Source of the DNA: Luteimonas wenzhouensis
Lineage (GTDB): Bacteria > Pseudomonadota > Gammaproteobacteria > Xanthomonadales > Xanthomonadaceae
Length of the DNA: 64,000 nucleotides
Reading direction: 5' to 3'
Assembly: GCF_007859305.1 (NCBI RefSeq)
Contig: NZ_VOHE01000007.1
Location: 62,001 to 126,000 of the forward strand
The position numbers were made by a program, and so were the translations under genes. Under the pieces are notes generated by a model. The model was not told where the DNA came from and did no database searches. It saw only the letters and a list, made by a program, of their open reading frames with translations. How positions within the stretch are numbered: position 1 is the first letter of the stretch; every line of letters begins with the position of its first letter. Shown piece after piece: positions 44,231 through 52,690 of this stretch.

Positions 44231-45094
44231 ATGGGCCGGCGCCCGCCGCCGCCGTCGCCGGAACGCGACGGGCCCTGGTCCGGCCCGCGGACGCGGGGCG
44301 CGGGGGCCGGGCGCGAGCGGCGCGAGGCCGTGCCGCGCCCGCGTCGCGACGACGGCGGGCGCGGCGAAGAGGTCCGGCTGCATGGCCTGAACGCGGTGCA
44401 GGCGGTGTTCGCGCGACGTCCGCAGGCGATTCGCAAGCTCTACCTGGCGCCCGATCGCATCCCGACGCTGCAGCCGCTGCTCAAGTGGTGCGTGGCCCAC
44501 CGCATCGGCTATCGCGTGGTGGAGGACGTTGAGGAACTGCGCCGGCTCTCGGCCAGCACCCACCACGAGGGCGTGGTGGCGGACGTCCTGCGCGAGCCGC
44601 CGCTGGCGCTGGAGCAGTGGCTGTCCGCGTTGCCGGATGGTCCGTGCTGCGCGCTGTGGCTGGACGGCGTGGGCAATCCGCACAACCTCGGCGCGATCCT
44701 GCGCTCGGCCGCGCACTTCGGCGCCGCCGCCCTGCTGCTGCCGGAGTCGTCGACGCTGTCGCTGTCGGGCGCGGCCGCGCGGGTCGCCGAAGGGGGCGCC
44801 GAGCACGTGCCGCTGGTGCGGCTCGGGCCCACCGACGACGCGATCGCACGGCTGCGCGCGGCCGGGTTGTCGCTCGCGGCCACCGTGGTGCGCGACGGCG
44901 ACGACCTGTTCCGGGCGGCGCTGCCGCGGCGCCTGGTGTACGTGCTCGGCGCGGAGGGCGAGGGCATGGGCGAAGCGTTGGCCGCGGCCTGCGACCTGCG
45001 CCTGTCGATCCCGGGCAGCGGCGCGGTGGAAAGCCTCAACGTGGCGGCGGCCACGGCGGTGCTGCTGGCGCAGTGGGCGCGGGGGAAGCAGTAG
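44231..45094 (+). CDS. TrmH-family (SpoU) RNA 2'-O-methyltransferase
   Basis: A 287-residue methyltransferase. About 45 residues of basic, Pro/Arg-rich sequence precede a substrate-binding domain starting VRLHGLNAVQAVFARRP. The trefoil-knot SPOUT motifs follow: motif 1 NPHNLGAILRSAAHFG, motif 2 VLGAEGEGM, motif 3 ESLNVAAATAVLLAQWA. The layout resembles RlmB-type rRNA enzymes, but the target nucleotide is not certain. The ATG is one base after the AGCS stop, suggesting co-translation. Confidence 0.88.
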   Translation: MGRRPPPPSPERDGPWSGPRTRGAGAGRERREAVPRPRRDDGGRGEEVRLHGLNAVQAVFARRPQAIRKLYLAPDRIPTLQPLLKWCVAHRIGYRVVEDVEELRRLSASTHHEGVVADVLREPPLALEQWLSALPDGPCCALWLDGVGNPHNLGAILRSAAHFGAAALLLPESSTLSLSGAAARVAEGGAEHVPLVRLGPTDDAIARLRAAGLSLAATVVRDGDDLFRAALPRRLVYVLGAEGEGMGEALAAACDLRLSIPGSGAVESLNVAAATAVLLAQWARGKQ

Positions 45095-45123
45095 TCACGG
45101 ACGCAGGCCCCACCCCAACCCTC

Positions 45124-45240
45124 TCCGCTTGCCGCGGTCCGTTCGGGCGTGGCCCCGGCTGCGGTCTGGTGCCGGGGCAGGCAGGGCCGGAACGGATCCG
45201 GCGGCCGCGAGACGGCCGGCCCGGCACCTGGCCAAGCGGA
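45124..45240. repeat. Nested imperfect inverted repeat in a convergent intergenic region
   Basis: Three nested arm pairs: TCCGCTTG (45124-45131) with CAAGCGGA (45233-45240); GGTCCGTTC (45136-45144) with GAACGGATCC (45190-45199, one extra base); GCCCCGGC (45152-45159) with GCCGGGGC (45171-45178). Together they could form a long cruciform or RNA stem between the ends of the methyltransferase and peptidase genes. A CCCCACCCCAACCCTC run precedes it. Confidence 0.5.
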
Positions 45241-45295
45241 CGCGCGCCGGAAGCAGGATGATCCCGTCAAGCCCGCGCGGGCGCCGGCGCAGGTC

Positions 45296-46702
45296 CTACT
45301 CGTTGGCGCCCGCCGGCCTGGGTGCGCTGCCGAACCCGCCTTCGGCTTCGGCCGCCAGCCAGGACAGCACCGCGTAGGCGGCGACGTTCTGCGCCAGGTC
45401 GTCGGGATCGACCTTGTCCAGCGTGTCGTCGGCGTTGTGGTGCAGGTCGAAGTAGCGGCTGCCGTCCTGGCCCAGCCAGGCCCAGGCGCCGCCGATCGCG
45501 GCCAGCGGCGAGATGTCCGGGCCCGGGCCGCCGCGGCCGGGCAGGTGCTCGATGCCCAGCGGCGCGAGCGCGGCGGCGATCTCGCGCACCGCCGCCTGCG
45601 CCGACTCCGGCGCGCTGGTGTTGAAGCCATAGATGCGACCGGCGCCGAAATCGCTCTCGGCCGCGATCACGTGGTTGGCCACCTCGCCGGCATGGCGCCG
45701 CGCGTACTCGCGCGCGCCGATCAGGCCCTGCTCCTCGTTGGCGAAGGCGACCACGCGGATCGTGCGGCGCGGACGCTGCGGCAGCTGCCCGACCAGGTGC
45801 CCGGCGGCCATGGTGATGGCCACGCCCGAGGCGTCGTCCACCGCGCCGGTGCCCAGGTCCCAGGAGTCGAGGTGCGCGCCGATCAGCACCACCTCCTGCG
45901 GCGCCTCGCGCCCGGTGATTTCGCCGATCACGTTGTGCGAGGTGTATTGCTCGCCGGTCCAGCCGCAGTCCAGGGCCAGGCGCACGCGCACCGGGCCGCG
46001 GGCCAGCAGCCGCGCCAGCTGGTCGGCGTCGGGCAGCGACAGCGCCGCCGACGGGATCGGCTCCAGCCCTTCGTCGAAACGGGTGATGCCGGTGTTGGCC
46101 ACGCGGTGGCGGGTGGTGCCGAGCGAGCGCATCAGGAAGCCGGCAGCACCCTTGCGGATCGCCTCGGACGGGCCGCGGCTGCGCACCGCGCCGGCCTTGC
46201 CGTAGTTGCTGCCGTCGCGCGCGCGCTCCATCGGCTGGTCGACGAAGGCGATCTTGCCCGCCAGCGAACCCTCCGGAGCCGCACGTAGCGCCTCCAGGCT
46301 CTCGAAGCGCACGACCTCGCCCTCGACCGTGCCGCCCGGGCTGCCGCCGAGCGCGGTCACCACCAGTGGCTGCGCGTGTGCGCCGAGCACCTCCGCGCTT
46401 TCGCCGCGGCGCTCCCAGGTCGGGAAGGTGACCGGTTCGATCCAGACCTTGTCGTAGCCCAGCTCGCGCAGCTTGGCCTGGGCCCAGGCCACGGCGCGCG
46501 CGTCGGCCTCGCTACCGGGCAGGCGCGGACCGACTTCGGTGGTCAGCGACTCGACCACCCTCCACGCGGTGCCGTCGGCCAGGGCCTGCTCGCGCAGTTG
46601 CGCCGCGACGTCCAGCGCGGCCTGGGGGATGCGGGTCTGGCCGGCGACGACGGCCTGGGCGGGCAGCAGGCAGGCGGACAGGAGCAGCGTGGCAAGGCGC
46701 AT
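45296..46702 (-). CDS. M28-family zinc metallopeptidase, exported
   Basis: A 468-residue secreted aminopeptidase or carboxypeptidase-Q-like enzyme. Start MRLATLLLSACLLPAQAVVAG provides the signal peptide. A protease-associated insert region precedes the catalytic domain. Zinc ligands and catalytic residues appear in IGAHLDSWDLGTGAVDDASG, AFANEEQGLIGA, HVIAAESDFGAG and DLHHNADDTLDKVD. All are intact, so an active enzyme is expected. It is monocistronic and likely periplasmic or secreted; peptide substrates unknown. Confidence 0.91.
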   Translation of the reverse strand: MRLATLLLSACLLPAQAVVAGQTRIPQAALDVAAQLREQALADGTAWRVVESLTTEVGPRLPGSEADARAVAWAQAKLRELGYDKVWIEPVTFPTWERRGESAEVLGAHAQPLVVTALGGSPGGTVEGEVVRFESLEALRAAPEGSLAGKIAFVDQPMERARDGSNYGKAGAVRSRGPSEAIRKGAAGFLMRSLGTTRHRVANTGITRFDEGLEPIPSAALSLPDADQLARLLARGPVRVRLALDCGWTGEQYTSHNVIGEITGREAPQEVVLIGAHLDSWDLGTGAVDDASGVAITMAAGHLVGQLPQRPRRTIRVVAFANEEQGLIGAREYARRHAGEVANHVIAAESDFGAGRIYGFNTSAPESAQAAVREIAAALAPLGIEHLPGRGGPGPDISPLAAIGGAWAWLGQDGSRYFDLHHNADDTLDKVDPDDLAQNVAAYAVLSWLAAEAEGGFGSAPRPAGANE

Positions 46703-46781
46703 CGTTGGGGTTCCTCCGGGCAAGGCATGTCCGCGCGAGCCTGCCGGCCCGCGGTCGGATCCACATGTGCGGGAAGTCGGG

Positions 46782-47195
46782 TTATTTCTTCAGCGAGTCG
46801 CGAATTTCGCGCAGCAGCACCACTTCCTCGGACGGCTCCGGCGGCGCCTCGGGCGCGGGCTCGGGCTTGCGGTGCAGGCGGTTGATGGTGCGCACCACCA
46901 TGAAGATCGCGAAGGCCACGATCAGGAACTGGACCACGGTGTTGATGAACTCGCCGACGCCGATCGCGACCGCGGGCACTTCCTCGCCGGCGGCGTTGAC
47001 GGTGGCCTCGCGCAGGGTCCAGGCGAGGTCGGAGAAGTCCACGCCGCCCAGCAGCAGGCCGATCGGCGGCATGATGATCTGGTCCACCAGCGAGGTGACG
47101 ATCTTGCCGAACGCGGCGCCGATGACCACGCCGACGGCGAGGTCGATCACGTTGCCGCGCATCGCGAATTCCTTGAACTCGGTCATCATGCCCAT
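46782..47195 (-). CDS. mscL: Large-conductance mechanosensitive channel MscL
   Basis: A 137-residue channel that opens under membrane tension to release solutes during osmotic downshock. The N-terminal [30 protein letters not shown] is the first pore helix (seen in two halves), followed by a periplasmic loop and the second helix [20 protein letters not shown]. The C-terminal bundle ends in [11 protein letters not shown]. Length and motifs are normal. It lies upstream of the M28 gene and downstream of the hydrolase gene on the same strand. Confidence 0.97.
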   Translation of the reverse strand: MGMMTEFKEFAMRGNVIDLAVGVVIGAAFGKIVTSLVDQIIMPPIGLLLGGVDFSDLAWTLREATVNAAGEEVPAVAIGVGEFINTVVQFLIVAFAIFMVVRTINRLHRKPEPAPEAPPEPSEEVVLLREIRDSLKK

Positions 47196-47241
47196 GGACG
47201 TCTCCTGGTGTCGGGGAACGGCTGCCTAGCGGTCGCGCGCA

Positions 47242-47961
47242 CTATGCGACGGACGCGCCCAGCTGGCAATGCAGTTCGAGGAGCTGGTCGAGCCTGGCCA
47301 CGCAGGCGTCACCCGGCCGCAGCGCGGCTACGCCGGCGGGGGTGCCCATGAAGACCAGGTCGCCGGCGCGCAGCGCGTAGAGCTTCGACAGCTCGTGCAG
47401 GATCTCGGGCACGTCCCAGATCAGCTGGTCGAGCGTGGAGCGCTGGCGCAGCTGGCCGTTGACCTCGAGCGACAGCACGCGCGCCTCCAGCGCGCCGACG
47501 TCGGCCGCGGGCACCAGCTCGCTCACCGGGGCCGAGGCATCGAAGCCCTTGGCGCTGTCCCACGGCAGGCCGCCGGCCTTGGCCCTGGCCTGCAGGTCGC
47601 GGCGGGTCAGGTCCAGGCCGATGCCGTAGCCGAACACCAGCGCCGCGGCGTCGGCCACCGGCAGCACGCCCGGCGGCGCGTCGCGGCCCAGCGCCACCAC
47701 CAGTTCCACCTCGTGGTGCAGGTCGGACGTCGCCGGCGGGTAGGGCACGACGCCGTCGGTCACGATGGCGTCGGCGGGTTTGTGGAAGAACACCGGGGTG
47801 CCGCGCTCGGCCTTCGACGCCGGGGCGGCCGCGCCCATCTCGCGGGCGTGGTCGGCGAAGTTGCGGCCCACGCAATAGATGCGGCGGACCGGGAACGTGC
47901 CGCCGCCGCGCACGCGCATGCGCGGCACGGGCGCCGCGGGGACGACGTCGTGGGCGTGCAT
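47242..47961 (-). CDS. Fumarylacetoacetate hydrolase-family protein
   Basis: A 239-residue enzyme of the FAH fold, which cleaves or decarboxylates acylpyruvates and related compounds. Family features are IYCVGRNFADHAREMG, PVFFHKPADAIV, the metal ligands in HHEVELVVALG, GYGIGLDLTRRDLQ, and DLVFMGTPAGVAALRPGD. It resembles YcgM/FAHD1-type oxaloacetate decarboxylase or acylpyruvase enzymes. The ATG at 47961 gives the usual short N-terminus. A 97-residue membrane protein gene lies 5 bases upstream. Confidence 0.9.
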   Translation of the reverse strand: MHAHDVVPAAPVPRMRVRGGGTFPVRRIYCVGRNFADHAREMGAAAPASKAERGTPVFFHKPADAIVTDGVVPYPPATSDLHHEVELVVALGRDAPPGVLPVADAAALVFGYGIGLDLTRRDLQARAKAGGLPWDSAKGFDASAPVSELVPAADVGALEARVLSLEVNGQLRQRSTLDQLIWDVPEILHELSKLYALRAGDLVFMGTPAGVAALRPGDACVARLDQLLELHCQLGASVA

Positions 47962-47966
47962 GGGCC

Positions 47967-48260
47967 TCAGCGCAGGATCGGCTGGCCCGGCTTGTCCACC
48001 ACCCGGTACTCGGCGTCGAGCACGTCGCCGCGGGCGGAGGCGGGGCGCCGGCGGAAGGCGGCCCGCAGCAGGCCGAACGAGACCATGGCCGCGCCCACCA
48101 CCAGGCCCACCACCAGCAGCAGCGACAGGATCGCCACACCGACCAGGCCCAACAGCACGCGCAGCACCGGGTTGCGGGGCTTGCGTGGCGTGAACACCCC
48201 GCGCAGCGGCGAAGCGTCGAAACGGGCGTGGAGGGTGCGGAACAGGTGGGCCATCGACAT
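47967..48260 (-). CDS. Small hypothetical inner-membrane protein
   Basis: A 97-residue protein with a basic N-terminus (HLFRTLHARFDASPLRGVFTPRKPRNP), one or two hydrophobic helices (VLLGLVGVAILSLLLVVGLVVG and AAMVSFGLLRAAF) and a short tail (DVLDAEYRVVDKPGQPIL). No family recognised. ATG choices are 48269, 48260 and 48254. It precedes the FAH-family gene by 5 bases, so co-expression is likely, and is divergent from the Rieske gene. Confidence 0.65.
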   Translation of the reverse strand: MSMAHLFRTLHARFDASPLRGVFTPRKPRNPVLRVLLGLVGVAILSLLLVVGLVVGAAMVSFGLLRAAFRRRPASARGDVLDAEYRVVDKPGQPILR

Positions 48261-48335
48261 CGGTGCCACAATGCGAGGCGCCCAGTATCGGCGGCCCCCG
48301 GCTTTCAGGTGTAACAGGTTCGTTAAATCGGCGTG

Positions 48336-48692
48336 ATGAGCACCCCCGAGACACCCAAGTCACTGATCCTGCTCGAGGCCATCCCCGACGGCGGCTTCGC
48401 CGAGGTCGAGGCCGAGGTGGAGGGCAGCGCCGAGTCCCTCATCCTCTACCGCGAAGGCCACGCCGTGCGGGCCTGGCTCAACGTCTGCCCCCATGCCGGC
48501 CGGCGCCTGGACTGGGCCCCGGGTCAGTTCCTCAAGACCGGGGACGGCCTGCTGGTCTGCGCCGCCCACGGTGCCAGCTTCGAACTGGCCCGCGGCGAAT
48601 GCGTGGCCGGCCCGTGCCGCGGCGAGTCGCTGCGCGCGGTGGCGGTGCGGGTGGTGGACGGCGAGGTGCGGCAGGACGTGTCGGCGGGCTGA
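48336..48692 (+). CDS. Rieske-type [2Fe-2S] protein
   Basis: A 118-residue soluble ferredoxin-like protein. The cluster ligands are in NVCPHAGRRLDW and CAAHGASFELARGECVAGP, i.e. C-x-H and C-x2-H. The size matches small Rieske ferredoxins and NirD-like subunits rather than full oxygenases, and no reductase or oxygenase partner is near. It could serve as an electron carrier or sensor. It is divergent from the small membrane gene, with a gap of 75 bases. Confidence 0.88.
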   Translation: MSTPETPKSLILLEAIPDGGFAEVEAEVEGSAESLILYREGHAVRAWLNVCPHAGRRLDWAPGQFLKTGDGLLVCAAHGASFELARGECVAGPCRGESLRAVAVRVVDGEVRQDVSAG

Positions 48693-48756
48693 CACCCCGC
48701 GCGCGTCGCCAGGACGCCACGGCCCACGGGCCGCGAGTCCTTCCGCGGCTGCCGCC

Positions 48757-50592
48757 TCAGAACATCAGGTTCACCGCCAGCACCACGATGAACGAGTACA
48801 GCAGCGACAGCGGGACGCCGATGCGCAGCAGTTCGGGGGCGCGGTAGCCGCCGGGGCCGGTGATCATCGACATCACCGGATTGGACTGGGTGACGAAGTT
48901 GTTCGAGGCCGACAGGGCCACGATCAGGGCGAAGGCGGTCGGGTTGCCGTTGGCGGCCAGGGCGAAGTTGATCGCCAAGGGTACCACCACGATCGTCGCG
49001 CCGACGTGGCTGATCACCATCGAGAACGCGGCGGTGAGCAGGGAGACGGCGAACTGGATCAGCCAGATCGGCATGCCCTCGGGCAGGCGTTCGATGGTGT
49101 GGCCGGCCAGCCAGGCGGCGGCGCCGCTGGCGTCCATGGCCCAGCCCAGCGGGATCAGGCAGGCCATCAGGAACACCGTCTTCCACGAAATCGCCGAATA
49201 GGCCTCGTCCATCTTCAGCACGCCGAACACCAGCATGCCGGCGACGCCGGTCATCAGTGCGATCGAGGTGGGCACGCGCCCGGACACGGCGATCAGCATG
49301 GTGACCGCGAAGATCACCATCGCGATCCGGAACTTGTGCGGCCGCTGCTCGCCCTTGGGGAAGTCGGTGACGATCACGAAGTCGCGCTTGCCGGCGGCCT
49401 GGGCCAGGTCCTGCCAGATGCTGTGCAGCACCAGCATGTCGCCCGCGCGCAGCGGGGTGTTGCGCACGTTGTCGCGGATCACGGTCTTGTCGCGGTTGAT
49501 CGCCAGCAGGCTGATGCCGTACTGGCGGCGCAGCTGCAGGTCGGCGGCGGTCTTGCCGATGAAGCGCGAGTTGGGCGGGACCACCGCCTCGGAGATGCCG
49601 GCGCGGCTGGGGTTGAACAGGTCGGCGAACTGGCGCAGGCGCGAGCTCATGCGCAGGAAGTGGTTCTGGGCGAAGTCCATCACCTGCTGGCGCGGACCCA
49701 TCGCGCCGATCACGCTGCCCACCCAGATCCGGGCATCGCCCGGCGGCGCCAGGCGCGCTTCGTTGCCGGTGCGCAGCGCCAGCAGCAGCGGCGCGTTGTG
49801 CAGCGCCTCGGCCTCGCCGAAGGTCATGCCCACCAGCGGGCTGTCGGCGGTCACCGTGAGCTCGTGCACGTCGCCGTCGATGCCGTAGGTGCGCGAGAAG
49901 TAGCTTTCGGTGCGCGCGGGGGTGACGTTGGCGTCGCCTTCGCCGCGCAGCTTGCGGTCGCCCACGAAGCGGAAGTACAGCAGGCTGGCGACCAGCAGCG
50001 ACAGGCCGATCGGCAGCGGCGCGAACATGTTCAGCGGTTCCAGCGTGGCCGCGCCGGAAGGGAGGTTGGCGTTGGCGGCCACCAGCAGGTCGTTGAGCAG
50101 GATCAGCGGCGAGGTGCCGACCATGGTCAGCGCGCCGCCGGTCACGATCGCCACGGCGACCGGCAGCAGCATCCGCGACAGCGGGATGCCGGTGCGCGAG
50201 GACAGCCGCGACATCACCGGCAGGTACAGCGCCATCACCGACGGGTTCTGCATCACCGAGGAGTTGAGGCCGGCGATGCCCGAGACCAGCAGCAGCAGCC
50301 GCTGTTCGATGCCGCGCGCGCGCCGCAACAGCCAGGCGGCCAGGCGGTTGAGCGCGCCGGTGCGGTCCAGGCCCATGCCCAGGATCATGGTCGCGATCAC
50401 GCTGATCACGGCATTCGAGGAGAATCCGTTGAACAGGTCCTCCGGCTGCACCAGGCCGGTGAGGCCCAGCATCACCAGCACCACCAGCGCCACCAGGTCG
50501 GCGCGCACGCGCTGGAACAGGAACAGGAGCATCGTCAGGCCCACCAGCCCGAGGACGATCTTCATGTCCGTGGTGAGGACGAGCTGGTCCAT
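48757..50592 (-). CDS. SLC13-family permease with paired TrkA_C (RCK_C) domains
   Basis: A 611-residue transporter. Two membrane halves flank a cytoplasmic region of about 200 residues containing two RCK_C/TrkA_C domains (around YGIDGDVHELTVTADSPLVG and AVVPPNSRFIGKTAADLQLRR). Membrane motifs include NSSVMQNPSVMALYLPVM, GGALTMVGTSPLILLNDLL and ALSASNNFVTQSNPVMSM, typical of the DASS/SLC13 group. Such proteins move sulfate, dicarboxylates or other anions. The start MDQLVLTTDMK is at 50592; an alternative ATG is nine codons in. Confidence 0.9.
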   Translation of the reverse strand: MDQLVLTTDMKIVLGLVGLTMLLFLFQRVRADLVALVVLVMLGLTGLVQPEDLFNGFSSNAVISVIATMILGMGLDRTGALNRLAAWLLRRARGIEQRLLLLVSGIAGLNSSVMQNPSVMALYLPVMSRLSSRTGIPLSRMLLPVAVAIVTGGALTMVGTSPLILLNDLLVAANANLPSGAATLEPLNMFAPLPIGLSLLVASLLYFRFVGDRKLRGEGDANVTPARTESYFSRTYGIDGDVHELTVTADSPLVGMTFGEAEALHNAPLLLALRTGNEARLAPPGDARIWVGSVIGAMGPRQQVMDFAQNHFLRMSSRLRQFADLFNPSRAGISEAVVPPNSRFIGKTAADLQLRRQYGISLLAINRDKTVIRDNVRNTPLRAGDMLVLHSIWQDLAQAAGKRDFVIVTDFPKGEQRPHKFRIAMVIFAVTMLIAVSGRVPTSIALMTGVAGMLVFGVLKMDEAYSAISWKTVFLMACLIPLGWAMDASGAAAWLAGHTIERLPEGMPIWLIQFAVSLLTAAFSMVISHVGATIVVVPLAINFALAANGNPTAFALIVALSASNNFVTQSNPVMSMITGPGGYRAPELLRIGVPLSLLYSFIVVLAVNLMF

Positions 50593-50686
50593 CAGCGGCG
50601 GGGCGGGTCGGTCGCGGCGCGGAAGGGGCCGGGCGCGCCGGGTGCGGCGGGCGGGTGGGCGCGGGCGATCCGTCGCGGACGCGGTG

Positions 50687-51436
50687 TCACGTGCCCTCCG
50701 GCGCCGTTCCGTCGTGGCGGGCGTCCTGCCGGTCGTACAGCAGGTCCCAGACGCCGTGGCCCAGGCGTTGGCCGCGGGTCTCGAAATGGGTTTGCGGGCG
50801 CCAGTGCGGACGCGGCACGTGGCCGCGCGCGCCGGCGCGGTTGCGCAGTCCCGGGGTGGCGTCGAGCACGTCCCACATCTGCTCGGCATAGTCCCGCCAA
50901 TCGGTGGCGAGGTGCAAGCGCCCGCCGGCGACGAGCTTGCGCACCAGCAGGGCGGCGAAGGCCGGCTGCACCAGGCGCCGCTTGTGGTGGCGCTTCTTGT
51001 GCCAGGGGTCGGGGAAGTAGATCCGGACCTCGTCGAGGCTGGCGTCGGCGATTTCGCGCTCCAGCACCTCGACCGCGTCGTGGTGGTAGACCCGCACGTT
51101 GGTCGCACCGTCGGCGGCCAGGGCGTTGAGCAGGCGGCCCACGCCCGGCGCGTGCACCTCGATGCCGATGTGGTCGCGGCCGGGGTCGTGGGCGGCGGCC
51201 AGGCGCAGTGCCTCGCCGTTGCCGAAGCCGATTTCCAGCACCCGCGGCGCCCGGCGGCCGAAGACCGCGTCGAAGTCGCGCACGGCGCCTTCGAAATCCA
51301 GCCCGTAGCGCGGCCACAGCGCTTCGAACGCGCGCTGCTGGGCCTCGGTGAAGCGGCCCTGGCGCAGCACGAAGCTGCGCACCGCGCGCCGGCCCGGCTC
51401 GGTGGTGTAGGGCTTCTTCTGCAGCAGGTCGGCCAT
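50687..51436 (-). CDS. trmB: tRNA (guanine-N7-)-methyltransferase TrmB
   Basis: A 249-residue SAM-dependent enzyme that makes m7G46 in tRNA. The SAM motif is [15 protein letters not shown]; later family motifs are [35 protein letters not shown] (conserved PDPW) and [18 protein letters not shown]. Basic residues at the N-terminus (RSFVLRQGR) are typical. It follows thiG by 52 bases on the same strand, a common linkage in this group. Confidence 0.96.
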   Translation of the reverse strand: MADLLQKKPYTTEPGRRAVRSFVLRQGRFTEAQQRAFEALWPRYGLDFEGAVRDFDAVFGRRAPRVLEIGFGNGEALRLAAAHDPGRDHIGIEVHAPGVGRLLNALAADGATNVRVYHHDAVEVLEREIADASLDEVRIYFPDPWHKKRHHKRRLVQPAFAALLVRKLVAGGRLHLATDWRDYAEQMWDVLDATPGLRNRAGARGHVPRPHWRPQTHFETRGQRLGHGVWDLLYDRQDARHDGTAPEGT

Positions 51437-51488
51437 CGCGCGGCTCAGGCGCGGACGGCCGCCGCGGCGGGCGGGCGGTGCAGTGGGC

Positions 51489-52286
51489 TCATCCCACCAG
51501 CCCGTCGAGCGGCGAGGAGGCCGAGGCGTAACGCTTGCGCGGGATGCGCCCGGCGAGGAAGGCGTGGCGCCCGGCCTCGACCGCGAGCTTCATCGCCCGG
51601 GCCATGCGCACCGGGTCCTTCGCGCCGGCGATGGCGGTGTTCATCAGCACGCCGTCGCAGCCCAGTTCCATCGCGATCGCCGCGTCCGAGGCGGTGCCCA
51701 CGCCGGCGTCGACCAGCACCGGTACCTTCGCGTTCTCCACGATCTCCAGCAGGTTGTAGCGGTTCTGGATGCCCAGGCCCGAGCCGATCGGCGCGGCCAG
51801 CGGCATCACCGCCACGCAGCCGATCTCCTCCAGGCGCTTGGCCAGGATCGGGTCGTCGCTGGTGTAGACCATCACCTCGAAGCCGTCGGCCACCAGCATC
51901 TCGGCGGCCTTGAGCGTCTGCACCACGTCGGGGTACAGCGTCTTCTGGTCGCCCAGCACCTCGAGCTTGGTCAGGTTGTGGCCGTCGAGCAGCTCGCGCG
52001 CCAGGCGGCAAGTGCGCACCGCGTCCTCGGCGGTGTAGCAGCCGGCGGTGTTGGGCAGGATCGTGTAGCGGTCCGGCGGCAGCACGTCGAGCAGGTTGGG
52101 CTCGCCCGGGTCCTGGCCGATGTTGGTGCGGCGGATCGCCACGGTCACGATCTCCGCGCCGGCGGCCTCGGTGGCGCGGCGGGTCTCGTCGAGATCCTTG
52201 AACTTGCCGGTGCCGGTGAGCAGGCGCGAGCGGTAGGTGCGGCCGGCGATGACGAGGCCGTCTTCGGGGTGGGGGTGCGTGGTCAT
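51489..52286 (-). CDS. thiG: Thiazole synthase ThiG
   Basis: A 265-residue (beta/alpha)8 enzyme that builds the thiazole ring of thiamine from deoxyxylulose phosphate, dehydroglycine and ThiS thiocarboxylate. Key segments are [33 protein letters not shown], the imine-forming Lys in [12 protein letters not shown], and [23 protein letters not shown] in two parts. The ATG at [10 protein letters not shown] fits the family; eight residues upstream were dropped. It is co-oriented with thiS and trmB. Confidence 0.97.
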   Translation of the reverse strand: MTTHPHPEDGLVIAGRTYRSRLLTGTGKFKDLDETRRATEAAGAEIVTVAIRRTNIGQDPGEPNLLDVLPPDRYTILPNTAGCYTAEDAVRTCRLARELLDGHNLTKLEVLGDQKTLYPDVVQTLKAAEMLVADGFEVMVYTSDDPILAKRLEEIGCVAVMPLAAPIGSGLGIQNRYNLLEIVENAKVPVLVDAGVGTASDAAIAMELGCDGVLMNTAIAGAKDPVRMARAMKLAVEAGRHAFLAGRIPRKRYASASSPLDGLVG

Positions 52287-52349
52287 CACGCGATTATCGC
52301 GCAAAGCCACCGGCGTGCGCGGTTGCCGCCGCGCCGTGTTGCGCCTCGC

Positions 52350-52550
52350 TCAGCCGCCGCCCAGCGCGTGCACGATCTCGATCCGGTCGCCGGGCTGCAG
52401 GCGGTGTTCCGCGTGCCGGCCGCGCGGCACGATCTCGCCGTTGACCTCCACCGCCACCCGACGTGCGCCCAATCCCTGCTGCTCGAGCAGGGCCACCACC
52501 GTGATGCCGTCGCCGACCGCGACGGTCTCGCCATTGAGGATGATGTCCAT
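52350..52550 (-). CDS. thiS: Sulfur carrier protein ThiS
   Basis: A 66-residue ubiquitin-like sulfur carrier. It starts MDIILNGETVAVGDG and ends IVHALGGG; the C-terminal Gly-Gly is the site of adenylation and thiocarboxylate formation. It lies 63 bases upstream of thiG. No TPP riboswitch signature was seen upstream, although thiamine genes are often controlled that way. Neither thiF nor thiO is in the window. Confidence 0.95.
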   Translation of the reverse strand: MDIILNGETVAVGDGITVVALLEQQGLGARRVAVEVNGEIVPRGRHAEHRLQPGDRIEIVHALGGG

Positions 52551-52690
52551 GGCGCCATTGTCGCCCGTCGCGCCGGGCCCTGCATCCGGTCGGCGCGCGC
52601 GGCGCTTGAGCGGCGTTGCCGGCTCGTGGACACTTGGGGTTCCGTGCGGCCGCGTATGCGGCCGCCGTCGATTTCCTTCGGAGAGCCAGG

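Noticed and set aside
52551-52690. TPP riboswitch upstream of thiS
   Set aside because: The conserved TPP-aptamer segments were not found in the short gap.
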